A model generated the notes under the pieces. The model did no database searches, had not been told where the DNA came from, and was given only the letters and a program-made list of their open reading frames with translations. Shown one piece after another: positions 35,243 through 43,745 of a DNA stretch of 64,000 nucleotides. The stretch spans positions 8,819,001 through 8,883,000 of the forward strand of contig NZ_CP025394.1 in the NCBI RefSeq assembly GCF_002943525.1. The letters run 5' to 3'. Numbering within the stretch: position 1 is the first letter of the stretch; each line of letters starts with the position of its first letter. This stretch comes from Kitasatospora sp. MMS16-BH015. Its GTDB lineage: Bacteria > Actinomycetota > Actinomycetes > Streptomycetales > Streptomycetaceae. A program made the translations under genes and the position numbers.

Positions 35243-36510
35243 CCGCCGTGACCGAGGGCAGCGCGATGGACACCGCCGAGGTGTTCGACCGGCTGCGCCG
35301 GCACTTCTCACCGAAGCTCGCGCTGACCGGCGGCTTCGCCGGCCGGGGTGCCGTGGAGGTGGCGGCGGAGGGCTGCCGGGTGCGGCTCTCGGACGGCCGC
35401 AGCGCGCTGGACTTCGGCTCGTACGCGGTGACCCTGCTCGGCCACCGGCACCCGGCGGTGGCCGAGGCCGTCCGGCAGCAGCTGGAAGCGATGCCGACCG
35501 CCACCCGGAGCCTGGCCAACCCGGTGGCCGCCGGGGCCGCTGCCCGGCTGAGCGGGTACCTGGGCGATGCGCTGCCGAAGGTGTACTTCGGGCTGAACGG
35601 CGCCGACGTGGTCGAAGTGGCCGTCAAACTGGCCCGGTTGGCCACCGGCCGGAGCCGGGTGGTGGCGGTGCGCGGCGGCTTCCACGGCAAGTCGCTCGGT
35701 GCGCTGGCGCTGACCCACAGCCCGCTCTACCGAGCCGGGCTGCTCGGCAGTGCGGTGGACGTGGTGCACGTGGCAGCGGACGACCCGGCGGCGGTCTGGC
35801 GGGAGGTGGCCGGCGGCGAGGTGGCGGCCGTGGTGTTCGAGCCCGTGCAGGGGGAGAACGGGGCCGTGCCGCTGGACGGCGCGGTGCTGCGGCAGTGGTG
35901 CGAGGACGCGGCCCGGCACGGCTGCTTCGTGATCGCGGACGAGATCCAGTGCGGACTGCGGAGGTGCGGGGAGCGGTCGGTGGCGCTGGCCGACGGGCTG
36001 CCGGTGGACGCCGTGCTGCTCGGCAAGCCGCTGGGCGGCGGGGTGGTGCCGCTCTCGGCGTTGCTCTGCAGCGAGCGGCTGTACGCGCCGCTGGCTGCAG
36101 ACCCGTTCCTGCACTCGGCGACCTTCGGCGGCCACCCGCTGAGCTGCGCGGCCCTACCCGCCGCGCTCCACGCGATCGAGGAACTGGCCGGTCACGGCGA
36201 GGAGTTGGCTGGTTGGCTGGACGAGATGCTGGACGGACTACGGGCCCGGCACCCCGAGGTGGTGCGGGCCGTGCGCGGCCGGGGGCTGCTGCGGGGGATC
36301 GACTGCGGCTCGCCGCAGGCGGCCGGCTCGATGGTGGTCGAGCTGGCCGGGGCCGGGCTGCTGGTCTCGCCCTGCCTGAGCCGCCCGACCACCATCCGGC
36401 TACTGCCGCCACTGGTGGCCGGCCCGGCCGAGGTGGCGGAGGCGGCGGAGCTGCTGGACGCCGCGCTCGCGACGACCGGGCGCACTCTGCGGCGAGGTGG
36501 CGCCGGCTGA
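35239..36510 (+). CDS. Class III PLP-dependent aminotransferase
   Basis: 423 residues from GTG 35239, overlapping the previous stop as GTGA, with GAGGGGG upstream. Landmarks are GLNGADVVEVAVKLARLATG (PLP phosphate loop), VFEPVQGENGAVPL, ADEIQCGLRRCG with the Asp that contacts the pyridine nitrogen, and LLGKPLGGG with Lys263 forming the Schiff base. The ornithine/GABA aminotransferase branch acts on terminal aldehydes. Beside an ACP and a thioester-reductase-like enzyme, amination of an aldehyde released from the carrier is the simplest role. The amino donor is unknown. Confidence 0.9.
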   Translation: MTAVTEGSAMDTAEVFDRLRRHFSPKLALTGGFAGRGAVEVAAEGCRVRLSDGRSALDFGSYAVTLLGHRHPAVAEAVRQQLEAMPTATRSLANPVAAGAAARLSGYLGDALPKVYFGLNGADVVEVAVKLARLATGRSRVVAVRGGFHGKSLGALALTHSPLYRAGLLGSAVDVVHVAADDPAAVWREVAGGEVAAVVFEPVQGENGAVPLDGAVLRQWCEDAARHGCFVIADEIQCGLRRCGERSVALADGLPVDAVLLGKPLGGGVVPLSALLCSERLYAPLAADPFLHSATFGGHPLSCAALPAALHAIEELAGHGEELAGWLDEMLDGLRARHPEVVRAVRGRGLLRGIDCGSPQAAGSMVVELAGAGLLVSPCLSRPTTIRLLPPLVAGPAEVAEAAELLDAALATTGRTLRRGGAG

Positions 36511-36557
36511 CCACGGCCGGTGCGAGGGCCGCTGCGGCGGCGGAAGGAGTGAGCCAC

Positions 36558-36812
36558 GTGCCCACACGCGAAGAACTGGCCGAGACGGTCCGCACGGTGA
36601 TCTCGGACGTGCTCGGCACCGAGCCGGACGAGGTGCAGGAGCGCACCAGCCTGGCCGAGGACTACGGCATCGACAGTCTCGAACTCATGGAGATCGGCGC
36701 CCGGTTGGAGCGGACCCTGCAGCTGCGGATCGAACTGACCGACCTGACCTTGGCCCGGGACGTCGGCCATGCCATCGACCTGCTGACCACCCGGCTCGGC
36801 GGTGCCGGGTGA
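36558..36812 (+). CDS. Stand-alone acyl carrier protein
   Basis: 84 residues from GTG 36558 with AAGGAG eight bases upstream; a GTG at 36549 overlaps that site and is less likely. The phosphopantetheine site is Ser40 in YGIDSLELMEIG. Helix 1 (ELAETVRTVISDVLG) and helix 3-4 (TLQLRIELTDLTLARDVGHA) are normal. A dedicated ACP of this kind tethers the growing acyl or aminoacyl chain for the adjacent ketosynthase. Its TGA overlaps the ketosynthase GTG as GTGA (36809-36812), giving tight coupling and roughly equal expression. Confidence 0.93.
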   Translation: MPTREELAETVRTVISDVLGTEPDEVQERTSLAEDYGIDSLELMEIGARLERTLQLRIELTDLTLARDVGHAIDLLTTRLGGAG

Positions 36813-38056
36813 GCGCCCGGCACCGCTCGGGCGGCCACCGGGTGGCCGTCACCGGGATCGGGGTCAAGTGCCCGGCGGGCAACGGGATCGAGGAGGTGTT
36901 CAAGGCGCTGCTGACCGCCAGCCCGGCCGCCGCCCGGGTGGAGCGACTGGTGGAGGCCGACCTGCCGGTCCAGATCGCCTGCCTGGTCCCGGAGTTCGAG
37001 GTGGACGCGTACCTGAGCCGGCGCGAGTCGCGGCAGATCGACCGCCCGGCCCTGCTGCTGGTCTGCGCGGCGGCGGACGCGGTGGCCGAGGCCCGGCTGC
37101 CCGCCGACCTGCGCGGCGACCGGGTCGGGGTGCAGATCGGTACCGGGATCGGCGGCCTGACCAGCATGGAGGAGGCCACGGTCGGCTACGCGCACCAGCC
37201 GAGGCTGCTGCCGGTGCACACCGTGCCCCGGACGATGGCGAATTCGGCCGCCAGCCGGCTCGCGCTGCGCTACGGCTTCCAGGGCGCCTGCACCACGTAC
37301 GCGAGCGCCTGCGCGAGCGGCGCCACCGCGCTGGGCGCCGCGGCGCGGAAGATCCGCTACGGCGAGCTGGACGTGGCGGTGGCGGGCGGGGTGGACGCGG
37401 CGGTCAGCACGGTGGTGGTCGGCTCGTTCGCCCGGATGCGCGCGCTCTCCACCCGGAACGAGGCACCGGAGCTGGCCAGCCGCCCGTTCGACTCCGAGCG
37501 GGACGGGTTCGTGATGGGCGAGGGCGCGGCCGTCCTGGTGCTGGAGCGCTGGGACCTCGCACTGGCGCGCGGGGCCGTGATCCACGGCGAGATCGCCGGG
37601 TACGCGGAGAACTGCGACGCGTTCCACATCGTGGCCCCGCACGAGGACGGCGAGGTGGCCGGTCGGTGCATGCGGGAGGCGGTGGCCGACGCCGGGCTGG
37701 CCTTCACCGACATCGCCCAGGTCAGCGCGCACGGCACCTCGACCGTCCCCGGCGACCAGGCGGAGGCCCGGGCGATCGAGCGGTGCTTCGCCGGGCAGTC
37801 GCCGCCGGTCACCGCGGTCAAGGGCGTGACCGGTCATCTGATCGGCGCCGCAGGCGCGTTGGAGGCCGCCGTCGGCCTGCTCTGCGCGGCCCGGGGCGTG
37901 GTGCCGCCGATCGCCAACCTGCGCAGCAGCCCCGAGGCCGACCGGCTCGACCTGGTCGCCGGAGTGGCGCGCGGGGTGGCCCCCGGGCCGGTGCTCTCCA
38001 ACTCCTTCGGCTTCGGCGGGCAGAACGCCTGCCTGGTGCTCGCCCCGCCGCCGTGA
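36809..38056 (+). CDS. FabF-type beta-ketoacyl synthase
   Basis: 415 residues from GTG 36809. The decarboxylating triad is complete: Cys168 in YASACASGA, His308 in SAHGTST and His343 in KGVTGHLIGAAG, so it is a condensing enzyme and not a chain-length factor. RVAVTGIGVKCPAGNG opens the thiolase fold. It is the only ketosynthase of the operon; no acyltransferase, ketoreductase or dehydratase domain is present nearby. Either one condensation occurs, or fatty-acid enzymes supply the rest. An extender from the primary malonyl-CoA:ACP transacylase is likely. Confidence 0.93.
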   Translation: MSARHRSGGHRVAVTGIGVKCPAGNGIEEVFKALLTASPAAARVERLVEADLPVQIACLVPEFEVDAYLSRRESRQIDRPALLLVCAAADAVAEARLPADLRGDRVGVQIGTGIGGLTSMEEATVGYAHQPRLLPVHTVPRTMANSAASRLALRYGFQGACTTYASACASGATALGAAARKIRYGELDVAVAGGVDAAVSTVVVGSFARMRALSTRNEAPELASRPFDSERDGFVMGEGAAVLVLERWDLALARGAVIHGEIAGYAENCDAFHIVAPHEDGEVAGRCMREAVADAGLAFTDIAQVSAHGTSTVPGDQAEARAIERCFAGQSPPVTAVKGVTGHLIGAAGALEAAVGLLCAARGVVPPIANLRSSPEADRLDLVAGVARGVAPGPVLSNSFGFGGQNACLVLAPPP

Positions 38057-38110
38057 GAGCCATCAACTCGGGTGTAGGGGAACAGATTTGTTGATCCAGG
38101 AGAGGTGACC

Positions 38111-39133
38111 ATGCGAGTCCTGCTGACCGGGGCGACCGGAGTGGTCGGCACCGAGCTGGTCCGGCAGCTGGGTGCCGCCGGGCAATCCGTGGTGCCGGTG
38201 GCCCGGCGCGGCGAGGGGGTGGTGCGCTGGCGGATGGGCGAGGAGCCGCCGCCCGCCGAGCTGGGTGGGCACTGGGACGTGATCGTGCACGCGGCGGCCA
38301 GCACCCGGTGGACGCTGGGGCGGGCCGAGGCGGTGGCGGCGAACGTGGACCCGCTGCGGGCCGTGCTGGCGCTCGCCGACCGGGAGACCCACCTGGTGCA
38401 GGTCTCCACCGCGTACGTCGGCGGCAGCCGGAACCCCGAGGACCTGCGCGGCGCCGAGTTCGAGGGCTACCGCAACGGTTACGAGTGGTCGAAGGCCCGC
38501 TGCGAGGGGCTGGCGCTGGCCGAGCACCCGGGCCCGCTGACGCTGGTCCGCCCGCCACTGGTGGTCGGCCGGCGGGGGAGCGGGGAGATCTCCCGGTTCT
38601 CCGGCCCGTACACGATGTTCCAGGCGCTGGTCTCCGGCACGGCCGCCGTGGTGGTGGGCGACCTGGCCGGGTACGCCGAGATCAGCCCGGTGGACGAGGT
38701 CGGCGCGGTGCTGGCCGGGGCCGTGCTCGGCGCGCCGCCGGAGCGGCCCCGGACGGAGGTGATCGCGGGCGGGGCGGGCAGCCTGAACCTCGATCAGCTG
38801 CTGGAGGTGGTCTGCGGCACGCTCAACACCTTCCGCGCCGAGCACGGGGCGGACCCGATCGCCCGGCCGCCGCTGGTCGCGGTGGACAGCTGGAACCGGT
38901 TCTTCCTGCCGCTGGCGGACGAGTGGCTGTCGCCGGTGCAGAGCCAGGCCGTCAAGCTCCTCGCGATGTTCCAGAGCTACACCAGCATGGCCCGCCCCTT
39001 CGACCCGACCCACCCGGTGGCCGACCCGGCGGCGGTGCTGGCGGCCTCGGTCCGCTACTGGGCCGAACGCAAGCCCCGGCTCGCGCTGGCCCGTCCCCAG
39101 CCGTGGACACTGCTGACACCCGTCGGGGTCTGA
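38111..39133 (+). CDS. NAD(P)-dependent extended-SDR reductase, thioester-reductase-like
   Basis: 340 residues from ATG 38111, with AGGAGAGG just upstream, 54 bases after the ketosynthase gene. MRVLLTGATGVVGTELVRQL is the Rossmann GxxGxxG loop; VIVHAAASTRW, QVSTAYVGG and the catalytic YEWSK follow, then LVRPPLVVG and YAEISPVDEVGAVLAGA. This order fits the NAD_binding_4 group that reduces carrier-bound thioesters to aldehydes or alcohols, although epimerase-like chemistry cannot be excluded. It is the last gene of the operon; its final codons are duplicated downstream. Confidence 0.82.
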   Translation: MRVLLTGATGVVGTELVRQLGAAGQSVVPVARRGEGVVRWRMGEEPPPAELGGHWDVIVHAAASTRWTLGRAEAVAANVDPLRAVLALADRETHLVQVSTAYVGGSRNPEDLRGAEFEGYRNGYEWSKARCEGLALAEHPGPLTLVRPPLVVGRRGSGEISRFSGPYTMFQALVSGTAAVVVGDLAGYAEISPVDEVGAVLAGAVLGAPPERPRTEVIAGGAGSLNLDQLLEVVCGTLNTFRAEHGADPIARPPLVAVDSWNRFFLPLADEWLSPVQSQAVKLLAMFQSYTSMARPFDPTHPVADPAAVLAASVRYWAERKPRLALARPQPWTLLTPVGV

Positions 39134-39181
39134 CCACCCGAGTCGCCGGCGCTGCTGACACCCGTCGGGGTCTGACCACCC
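39110..39181. repeat. 42-base-period direct repeat spanning a stop codon
   Basis: The 30 bases at 39110-39139 recur exactly at 39152-39181. Each copy encodes or would encode the final residues LLTPVGV, a TGA and a few bases beyond. The period is 42 bases. Confidence 0.9.
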
Positions 39182-39213
39182 CGGGGGGCCTTGGTGCCGC
39201 CCGTCGAGCGCGG

Positions 39214-39960
39214 TCAGCCCAGGAAGCCCCGGAGCAGCGCGGCCGTGGCCTCCAGGTGCTCCTCGGTGGCGCGGCGGGCGGCCTCCGGGTCGCCCGCCAG
39301 GATGGCCTCGGCCATCGCGCGGTGCTGCTCGCAGGCGTGCTCGATGTTGCGCTCCAGCATCGGGATGGCGTTGAGTAGGTCGTTGAGCCGCATCCGGCTC
39401 TCGGCCACGCCGGCGGCCAGCGAGTGCGAGCCGGTGAGCTCGGCGATGGCCAGGTGGAAGCGGGAGTCGAGCTGGCGGTACTCCTCGGGGGTGGCCCGGT
39501 CGAGGTCGGTGAGGCGCTGGGTGAGGTGGGCGCGCTGCTCCTCGGTGAGGGTGCGGCGGGCGGCGGCCTCGGAGGCGCCTACCTCCAGGGCCTGACGGTA
39601 CGTCAGGGCGTCCTCCAGTTCGGCGCCCATGTCCTGGACGGCGCGCCGGAGTTCGCCGAGATCGGGCGGCGGCAGTCGGTAGGTGACGAAGGTGCCGCCG
39701 TAGCGTCCGCGCCGGGATTCGACGCAGTGCGCCTGCTGCAGCGAGCGGATCGCCTCGCGCAGCGTCTCCCGGCTCACGTGCAGCCGGGTGGCCAGCTCCC
39801 GCTCGGCGGGCAGCCGGTCGCCGTACCCGAAGACGCCGAGCTTGATCGCCTCCAGGATCCGCTCCACCGTCTCCTCGAAGGCGTTGCCGGTGCGGACGGG
39901 CCGGAAGATCGCGCCGCCCTGCCAGTCGATCTGCGTCTCGTGCTCCGCTGCCTGGTCCAC
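39214..39960 (-). CDS. FadR-type GntR-family regulator
   Basis: 248 residues from GTG 39960 (VDQAAEHETQIDW); no clear ribosome site is visible and longer starts exist. The winged helix covers about 20-90: LGVFGYGDRLPAERELATRL, VSRETLREAIRSL, QAHCVESRRGRYGGTFV. The all-helical FCD ligand domain covers about 105-245, with DSRFHLAIAELTGS and EQHRAMAEAILAGDPEAARR, whose acidic and histidine residues normally bind a metal and a carboxylate ligand. It is divergent from the permease-led operon and probably represses it until an amine-derived metabolite appears. Confidence 0.88.
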   Translation of the reverse strand: MDQAAEHETQIDWQGGAIFRPVRTGNAFEETVERILEAIKLGVFGYGDRLPAERELATRLHVSRETLREAIRSLQQAHCVESRRGRYGGTFVTYRLPPPDLGELRRAVQDMGAELEDALTYRQALEVGASEAAARRTLTEEQRAHLTQRLTDLDRATPEEYRQLDSRFHLAIAELTGSHSLAAGVAESRMRLNDLLNAIPMLERNIEHACEQHRAMAEAILAGDPEAARRATEEHLEATAALLRGFLG

Positions 39961-40052
39961 GGGGGAATCGTAGCGAGGTGTGGTGGCCCGGCCCGGGAGG
40001 CGGGTACCCCCTTGACGGGGGGAGCGCCCGGGGTGAAACATGCACACCACGT

Positions 40053-40076
40053 CAATGGTCTGGTTCCGGTCCATTG
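40053..40076. promoter_or_regulatory. Candidate GntR operator upstream of the permease operon
   Basis: CAATGG (40053-40058) and CCATTG (40071-40076) are exact inverted arms around an imperfectly symmetric centre. TGGTGGACCA follows at 40075-40084. TGGT...ACCA spacing is typical of FadR-type GntR operators. The site lies between the divergent regulator and permease genes. Confidence 0.45.
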
Positions 40077-40137
40077 GTGGACCACAGTGTCGTGGGCGCA
40101 CGTTTCGGCCTCCCCCACCGAACCCCCAGGGGTGCGC

Positions 40138-41667
40138 ATGTCCGCAGTACCGACCTCCGCAACACCGACCTCAGACGAAGAGCGCCTGCGCGAACTCGGC
40201 TACACCCAGGAGCTCGCCCGCTCCATGTCCGGGTTCTCCAATTTCGCCGTCTCCTTCTCGATCGTCTCCATCCTCTCCGGCTGCCTCACCCTCTACGGCT
40301 TCGGCATGACCACCGGCGGCCCGGCCCTGATCACCTGGGGCTGGCCGGTGGTGGGCGCGATGACGCTCTGCGTCGCCCTCGCGATGGCCGAGATCTGCTC
40401 CGCCTACCCCACGGCCGGCGGGCTCTACTACTGGGCCGCCAAGCTCTCCCCGAACCCCAAGCACGGGCCGGCCTGGAGCTGGTTCACCGGCTGGTTCAAC
40501 TTCATCGGCCAGGTGGCCGTGACGGCCGGCGTCGACTTCGGCGCCGCGTTCTTCACCAACGCCTTCCTGGAGATGCAGTGGGGCTTTGCCGCCACCCCGG
40601 CGCACACCGTGATGATCTTCGCGGTGCTGCTGGTGGTGCACGGCCTGCTCAACACCCGCGGCGTCAAGCTGGTGGCGCTGCTCAACACCGTCAGCGTCTG
40701 GTGGCACGTGGTCGGCGTGGCCGTGATCGTCGGCGCGCTCGCCCTGCTGCCGAGCCACCACGCCTCCGCCTCCTTCGTGTTCACCAAGTTCGTCAACGAG
40801 ACGGGCTTCCACAACTCCGCCTACGTCGCGCTGCTCGGCCTGCTGCTCGCCCAGTACACGCTGACCGGCTACGACGCCTCGGCCCACATGACCGAGGAGA
40901 CCCAGGACGCCGCCCGCTCCGGGCCCAAGGGCATCGTCAACTCGGTGCTGGTCTCGCTGGTGGCCGGCTGGATCCTGCTGCTCGGCATCACCTTCGCCAT
41001 CCAGGACTACGACGGCGCGCTCGGCAGCAAGACCGGCGTACCGCCCGCGCAGATCTTCCTGGACGCGATCGGCCCGACCGGCGCCAAGCTGCTGCTGCTG
41101 ATCGTGATCGGCGCGCAGTTCTTCTGCGGGATGGCCTCGGTCACCGCCAACTCCCGCATGATCTACGCCTTCTCGCGGGACGGCGCACTGCCCGGCTCGC
41201 GGATCTGGCACCGGATCAACCCGCGCACCCAGACCCCGACGGCGGCCGTCTGGCTGGCCACCGGCGGCGCCTTCCTGCTCGGCGCCCAGGACCTCTGGAA
41301 CGCCACCGCCTACGCGGCCGTCACCTCCGTCTCGGTGATCGGCCTCTACCTCGCCTACGTCATCCCGGTGTACCTGCGACTCCGTCAGGGTGACTCCTTC
41401 GAGCGCGGCCCGTGGCACCTGGGCCGCTGGAGCAAGGTGATCGGTAGCGTGGCGGTGGGCTGGACCGTCCTGATCACCGTGCTCTTCATGCTCCCCACCG
41501 TCAGTCCGATCACCGCACTCAGCTTCAACTACACACCCGTCGCGATCGGCGCCGTGCTCGGCTTCGCCGGGGTGTGGTGGCTGGTCTCGGCCCGGCACTG
41601 GTTCACCGGCCCCAAGGTCCAGAACCTGTCCCCGGCACCCGAGTCGAGCGAACTGGAGACCCGATGA
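40138..41667 (+). CDS. APC-superfamily amino acid/amine permease
   Basis: 509 residues from ATG 40138 with AGGGG six bases upstream. About twelve membrane helices are visible. The first helix signature SFSIVSILSGCLTLYGFGMT, then AEICSAYPTAGGLYYWAAKL and YDASAHMTEETQDAARSGPK are characteristic of the GABA/choline-type permeases of actinobacteria and fungi. It imports an amine or amino acid by ion symport. The stop overlaps the ligase start as ATGA (41664-41667), so the substrate is probably the amine that the ligase glutamylates. Confidence 0.9.
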   Translation: MSAVPTSATPTSDEERLRELGYTQELARSMSGFSNFAVSFSIVSILSGCLTLYGFGMTTGGPALITWGWPVVGAMTLCVALAMAEICSAYPTAGGLYYWAAKLSPNPKHGPAWSWFTGWFNFIGQVAVTAGVDFGAAFFTNAFLEMQWGFAATPAHTVMIFAVLLVVHGLLNTRGVKLVALLNTVSVWWHVVGVAVIVGALALLPSHHASASFVFTKFVNETGFHNSAYVALLGLLLAQYTLTGYDASAHMTEETQDAARSGPKGIVNSVLVSLVAGWILLLGITFAIQDYDGALGSKTGVPPAQIFLDAIGPTGAKLLLLIVIGAQFFCGMASVTANSRMIYAFSRDGALPGSRIWHRINPRTQTPTAAVWLATGGAFLLGAQDLWNATAYAAVTSVSVIGLYLAYVIPVYLRLRQGDSFERGPWHLGRWSKVIGSVAVGWTVLITVLFMLPTVSPITALSFNYTPVAIGAVLGFAGVWWLVSARHWFTGPKVQNLSPAPESSELETR

Positions 41668-43022
41668 CCGACCCTCGCCTCACCCTCGACCGCCTGCGCG
41701 TCCTGATCGCCGAAGGCGCCGTGGACACCGTGATCCTGGCCATGACCGACATGCAGGGCCGCCTGCAGGGCAAGCGGATCGCCGCCGAGTACTTCCTCAG
41801 CGACGTGGTGGCCAACGCCGCCGAGGGCTGCGGCTACCTGCTGGCCGTCGACGTCGACATGAACACCGTGGAAGGGTACGAGAGTTCGTCCTGGGAGACG
41901 GGCTACGGCGACTTCGTGCTGACCCCCGACTTCAGCACGCTGCGCACCATCCCCTGGCACCCGGCCACCGTGATGGTGCAGTGCGACGTGCACGACCACC
42001 ACGGCGCCCCGGTGGCCGTCTCGCCCCGGCAGGTGCTGCGCCGCCAGCTGGAGCGGCTCGCCGCCTACGGCTGGCAGGCCTACGCCGGAACCGAGTTGGA
42101 GTTCATCGTCTTCCGGGACAGCTACGAGCAGGCCTGGGACAAGGACTACCGCCAGCTGGTGCCGGTCAACCAGTACAACGTGGACTACTCGATCCTCGGC
42201 ACCTCCCGGATCGAGCCGCTGCTGCGCCGGCTGCGCAACGAGATGGCCGGGGCCGGCCTGATCGTGGAGTCGGCCAAGGGCGAGTGCAACCTCGGCCAGC
42301 ACGAGATCGCCTTCAAGTACGGCCCGGCGCTGGTCACCTGCGACGACCACGCGGTCTACAAGACCGGCGCCAAGGAGATCGCCGCCCAGGAGGGCGTCAG
42401 CCTCACCTTCATGGCCAAGTACAACGAGCGCGAGGGCAACTCCTGCCACATCCACCTCAGCCTGCGCGGCGAGGACGGCAGCCCGGTCTTCGCCGGGGAC
42501 GGCGAGCACGGCTTCTCCCCGCTGATGGAGCACTTCCTGGCCGGCCAGCTGGCCTGCCTGGCCGACTTCTCGCTGCTGCTGGCGCCGACCGTCAACTCCT
42601 ACAAGCGGTACGTGCCCGGCTCGTTCGCCCCCACCGCGATCGCCTGGGGCCGGGACAACCGCACCTGCGCACTGCGGGTGGTCGGCCACGGCCCCTCGCT
42701 CCGGTTCGAGAACCGGGTGCCCGGCGGCGACGTCAACCCCTACCTGGCGGTGGCCGCGCTGATCGCCGCCGGTCTGCACGGGGTCGAGCAACAGCTCACC
42801 CTGGAGCCGGAGTTCACCGGCAACGCGTACGCCTCCGACGCGCCCCGGGTGCCCAGCACGCTGCGCGCGGCGGTGGACGCCTTCGAGGCCAGCGAGGTCG
42901 CGCTGGCCGCCTTCGGCAAGGACGTGGTCAAGCACTACACCCACGCGGGCCGGGTCGAACTGGCCGCCTTCGAGGCGGCGGTGACCGACTGGGAGCGCCG
43001 GCGCGGATTCGAGCGGCTGTGA
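41664..43022 (+). CDS. Glutamine-synthetase-like gamma-glutamyl-amine ligase (GlnA3/GlnA4/PuuA type)
   Basis: 452 residues from ATG 41664. The GS fold is complete: an N-terminal beta-grasp domain with AMTDMQGRLQGKRI, then GTELEFIVF, GECNLGQHEIAFKYG, EGNSCHIHLSL, APTAIAWGRDNRTCALRVVG and FENRVPGGDVNPYL, carrying the metal and ATP residues. It is shorter than classical GlnA. In streptomycetes such paralogues ligate glutamate to polyamines (GlnA3) or ethanolamine (GlnA4), as I recall. The partner genes here support an amine-use role, not nitrogen assimilation. The exact substrate cannot be read from sequence. Confidence 0.88.
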   Translation: MTDPRLTLDRLRVLIAEGAVDTVILAMTDMQGRLQGKRIAAEYFLSDVVANAAEGCGYLLAVDVDMNTVEGYESSSWETGYGDFVLTPDFSTLRTIPWHPATVMVQCDVHDHHGAPVAVSPRQVLRRQLERLAAYGWQAYAGTELEFIVFRDSYEQAWDKDYRQLVPVNQYNVDYSILGTSRIEPLLRRLRNEMAGAGLIVESAKGECNLGQHEIAFKYGPALVTCDDHAVYKTGAKEIAAQEGVSLTFMAKYNEREGNSCHIHLSLRGEDGSPVFAGDGEHGFSPLMEHFLAGQLACLADFSLLLAPTVNSYKRYVPGSFAPTAIAWGRDNRTCALRVVGHGPSLRFENRVPGGDVNPYLAVAALIAAGLHGVEQQLTLEPEFTGNAYASDAPRVPSTLRAAVDAFEASEVALAAFGKDVVKHYTHAGRVELAAFEAAVTDWERRRGFERL

Positions 43023-43717
43023 CCGCCCGCCCGCTGGTGGGGATCACCAGCTACCTGGAGCCGGCCGCCTGGGGCGTCTGGGAGACCAACGCGGTCATCC
43101 TGCCCGGCAGTTACCTGGACGCGGTGACCCGCGCCGGCGGCATCCCGGTGGTGCTGCCGCCGCACGGCAACGGCGCCGGCGCGCTGCTTGAGCGCCTCGA
43201 CGCGCTGGTGCTGGCCGGCGGTGCCGACATCGAGCCCAGCCGGTACGGCGCCGAGCCGCACGAGCGCACCGGCAAGCCCCAACCAGGCCGGGACGGCTGG
43301 GAGTTGGAGCTGCTGAACGAGGCGCTGGCCCGCGACCTGCCGGTGCTCGGGGTCTGCCGGGGCATGCAGCTGCTCAACGTCGCCCTCGGCGGCGACCTGA
43401 TCCAGCACCTGCCCGAGCGCACCGGGGACGAGAGCCACCAGATCGCCCCCGGCACGTACCACGAGCAGGGCGTGGTGATCAGCCCCACCAGCCGGCTCGG
43501 CGAGCTGCTCGGCCACGCCGCCAAGGTGCCCTGCTACCACCACCAGGCCGTCGGCCGGCTCGGCACCGGCCTGAGCGCCAGCGCCTGGGCCGGCGACGGC
43601 ACCGTGGAGGCCGTGGAACTGCCGGGCCACCGCTTTGCCCTGGGCGTGCAGTGGCACCCCGAGGCCGACCCGACCGACACCCGGCTCTTCGACGCCCTCG
43701 TACTGAGCGCCAGTTGA
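43019..43717 (+). CDS. PuuD-like gamma-glutamyl hydrolase (class I glutamine amidotransferase fold)
   Basis: 232 residues from GTG 43019, overlapping the ligase stop as GTGA. The catalytic Cys113 is in GVCRGMQLLNVALGG, and the His/Glu pair is in LGVQWHPEAD. LVLAGGADIEPSRYG and HHQAVGRLGTG are typical of gamma-glutamyl-GABA hydrolases. It would release glutamate from the oxidised gamma-glutamyl intermediate, completing the cycle begun by the ligase. Confidence 0.9.
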   Translation: MTARPLVGITSYLEPAAWGVWETNAVILPGSYLDAVTRAGGIPVVLPPHGNGAGALLERLDALVLAGGADIEPSRYGAEPHERTGKPQPGRDGWELELLNEALARDLPVLGVCRGMQLLNVALGGDLIQHLPERTGDESHQIAPGTYHEQGVVISPTSRLGELLGHAAKVPCYHHQAVGRLGTGLSASAWAGDGTVEAVELPGHRFALGVQWHPEADPTDTRLFDALVLSAS

Positions 43718-43745
43718 GCCCTCAGGGCCCACCAAGGAGTGTGAA

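Noticed and set aside
40012..40041. TTGACG hexamer as a promoter for the permease operon
   Set aside because: No acceptable -10 hexamer lies at the right distance (only GAAACAT).
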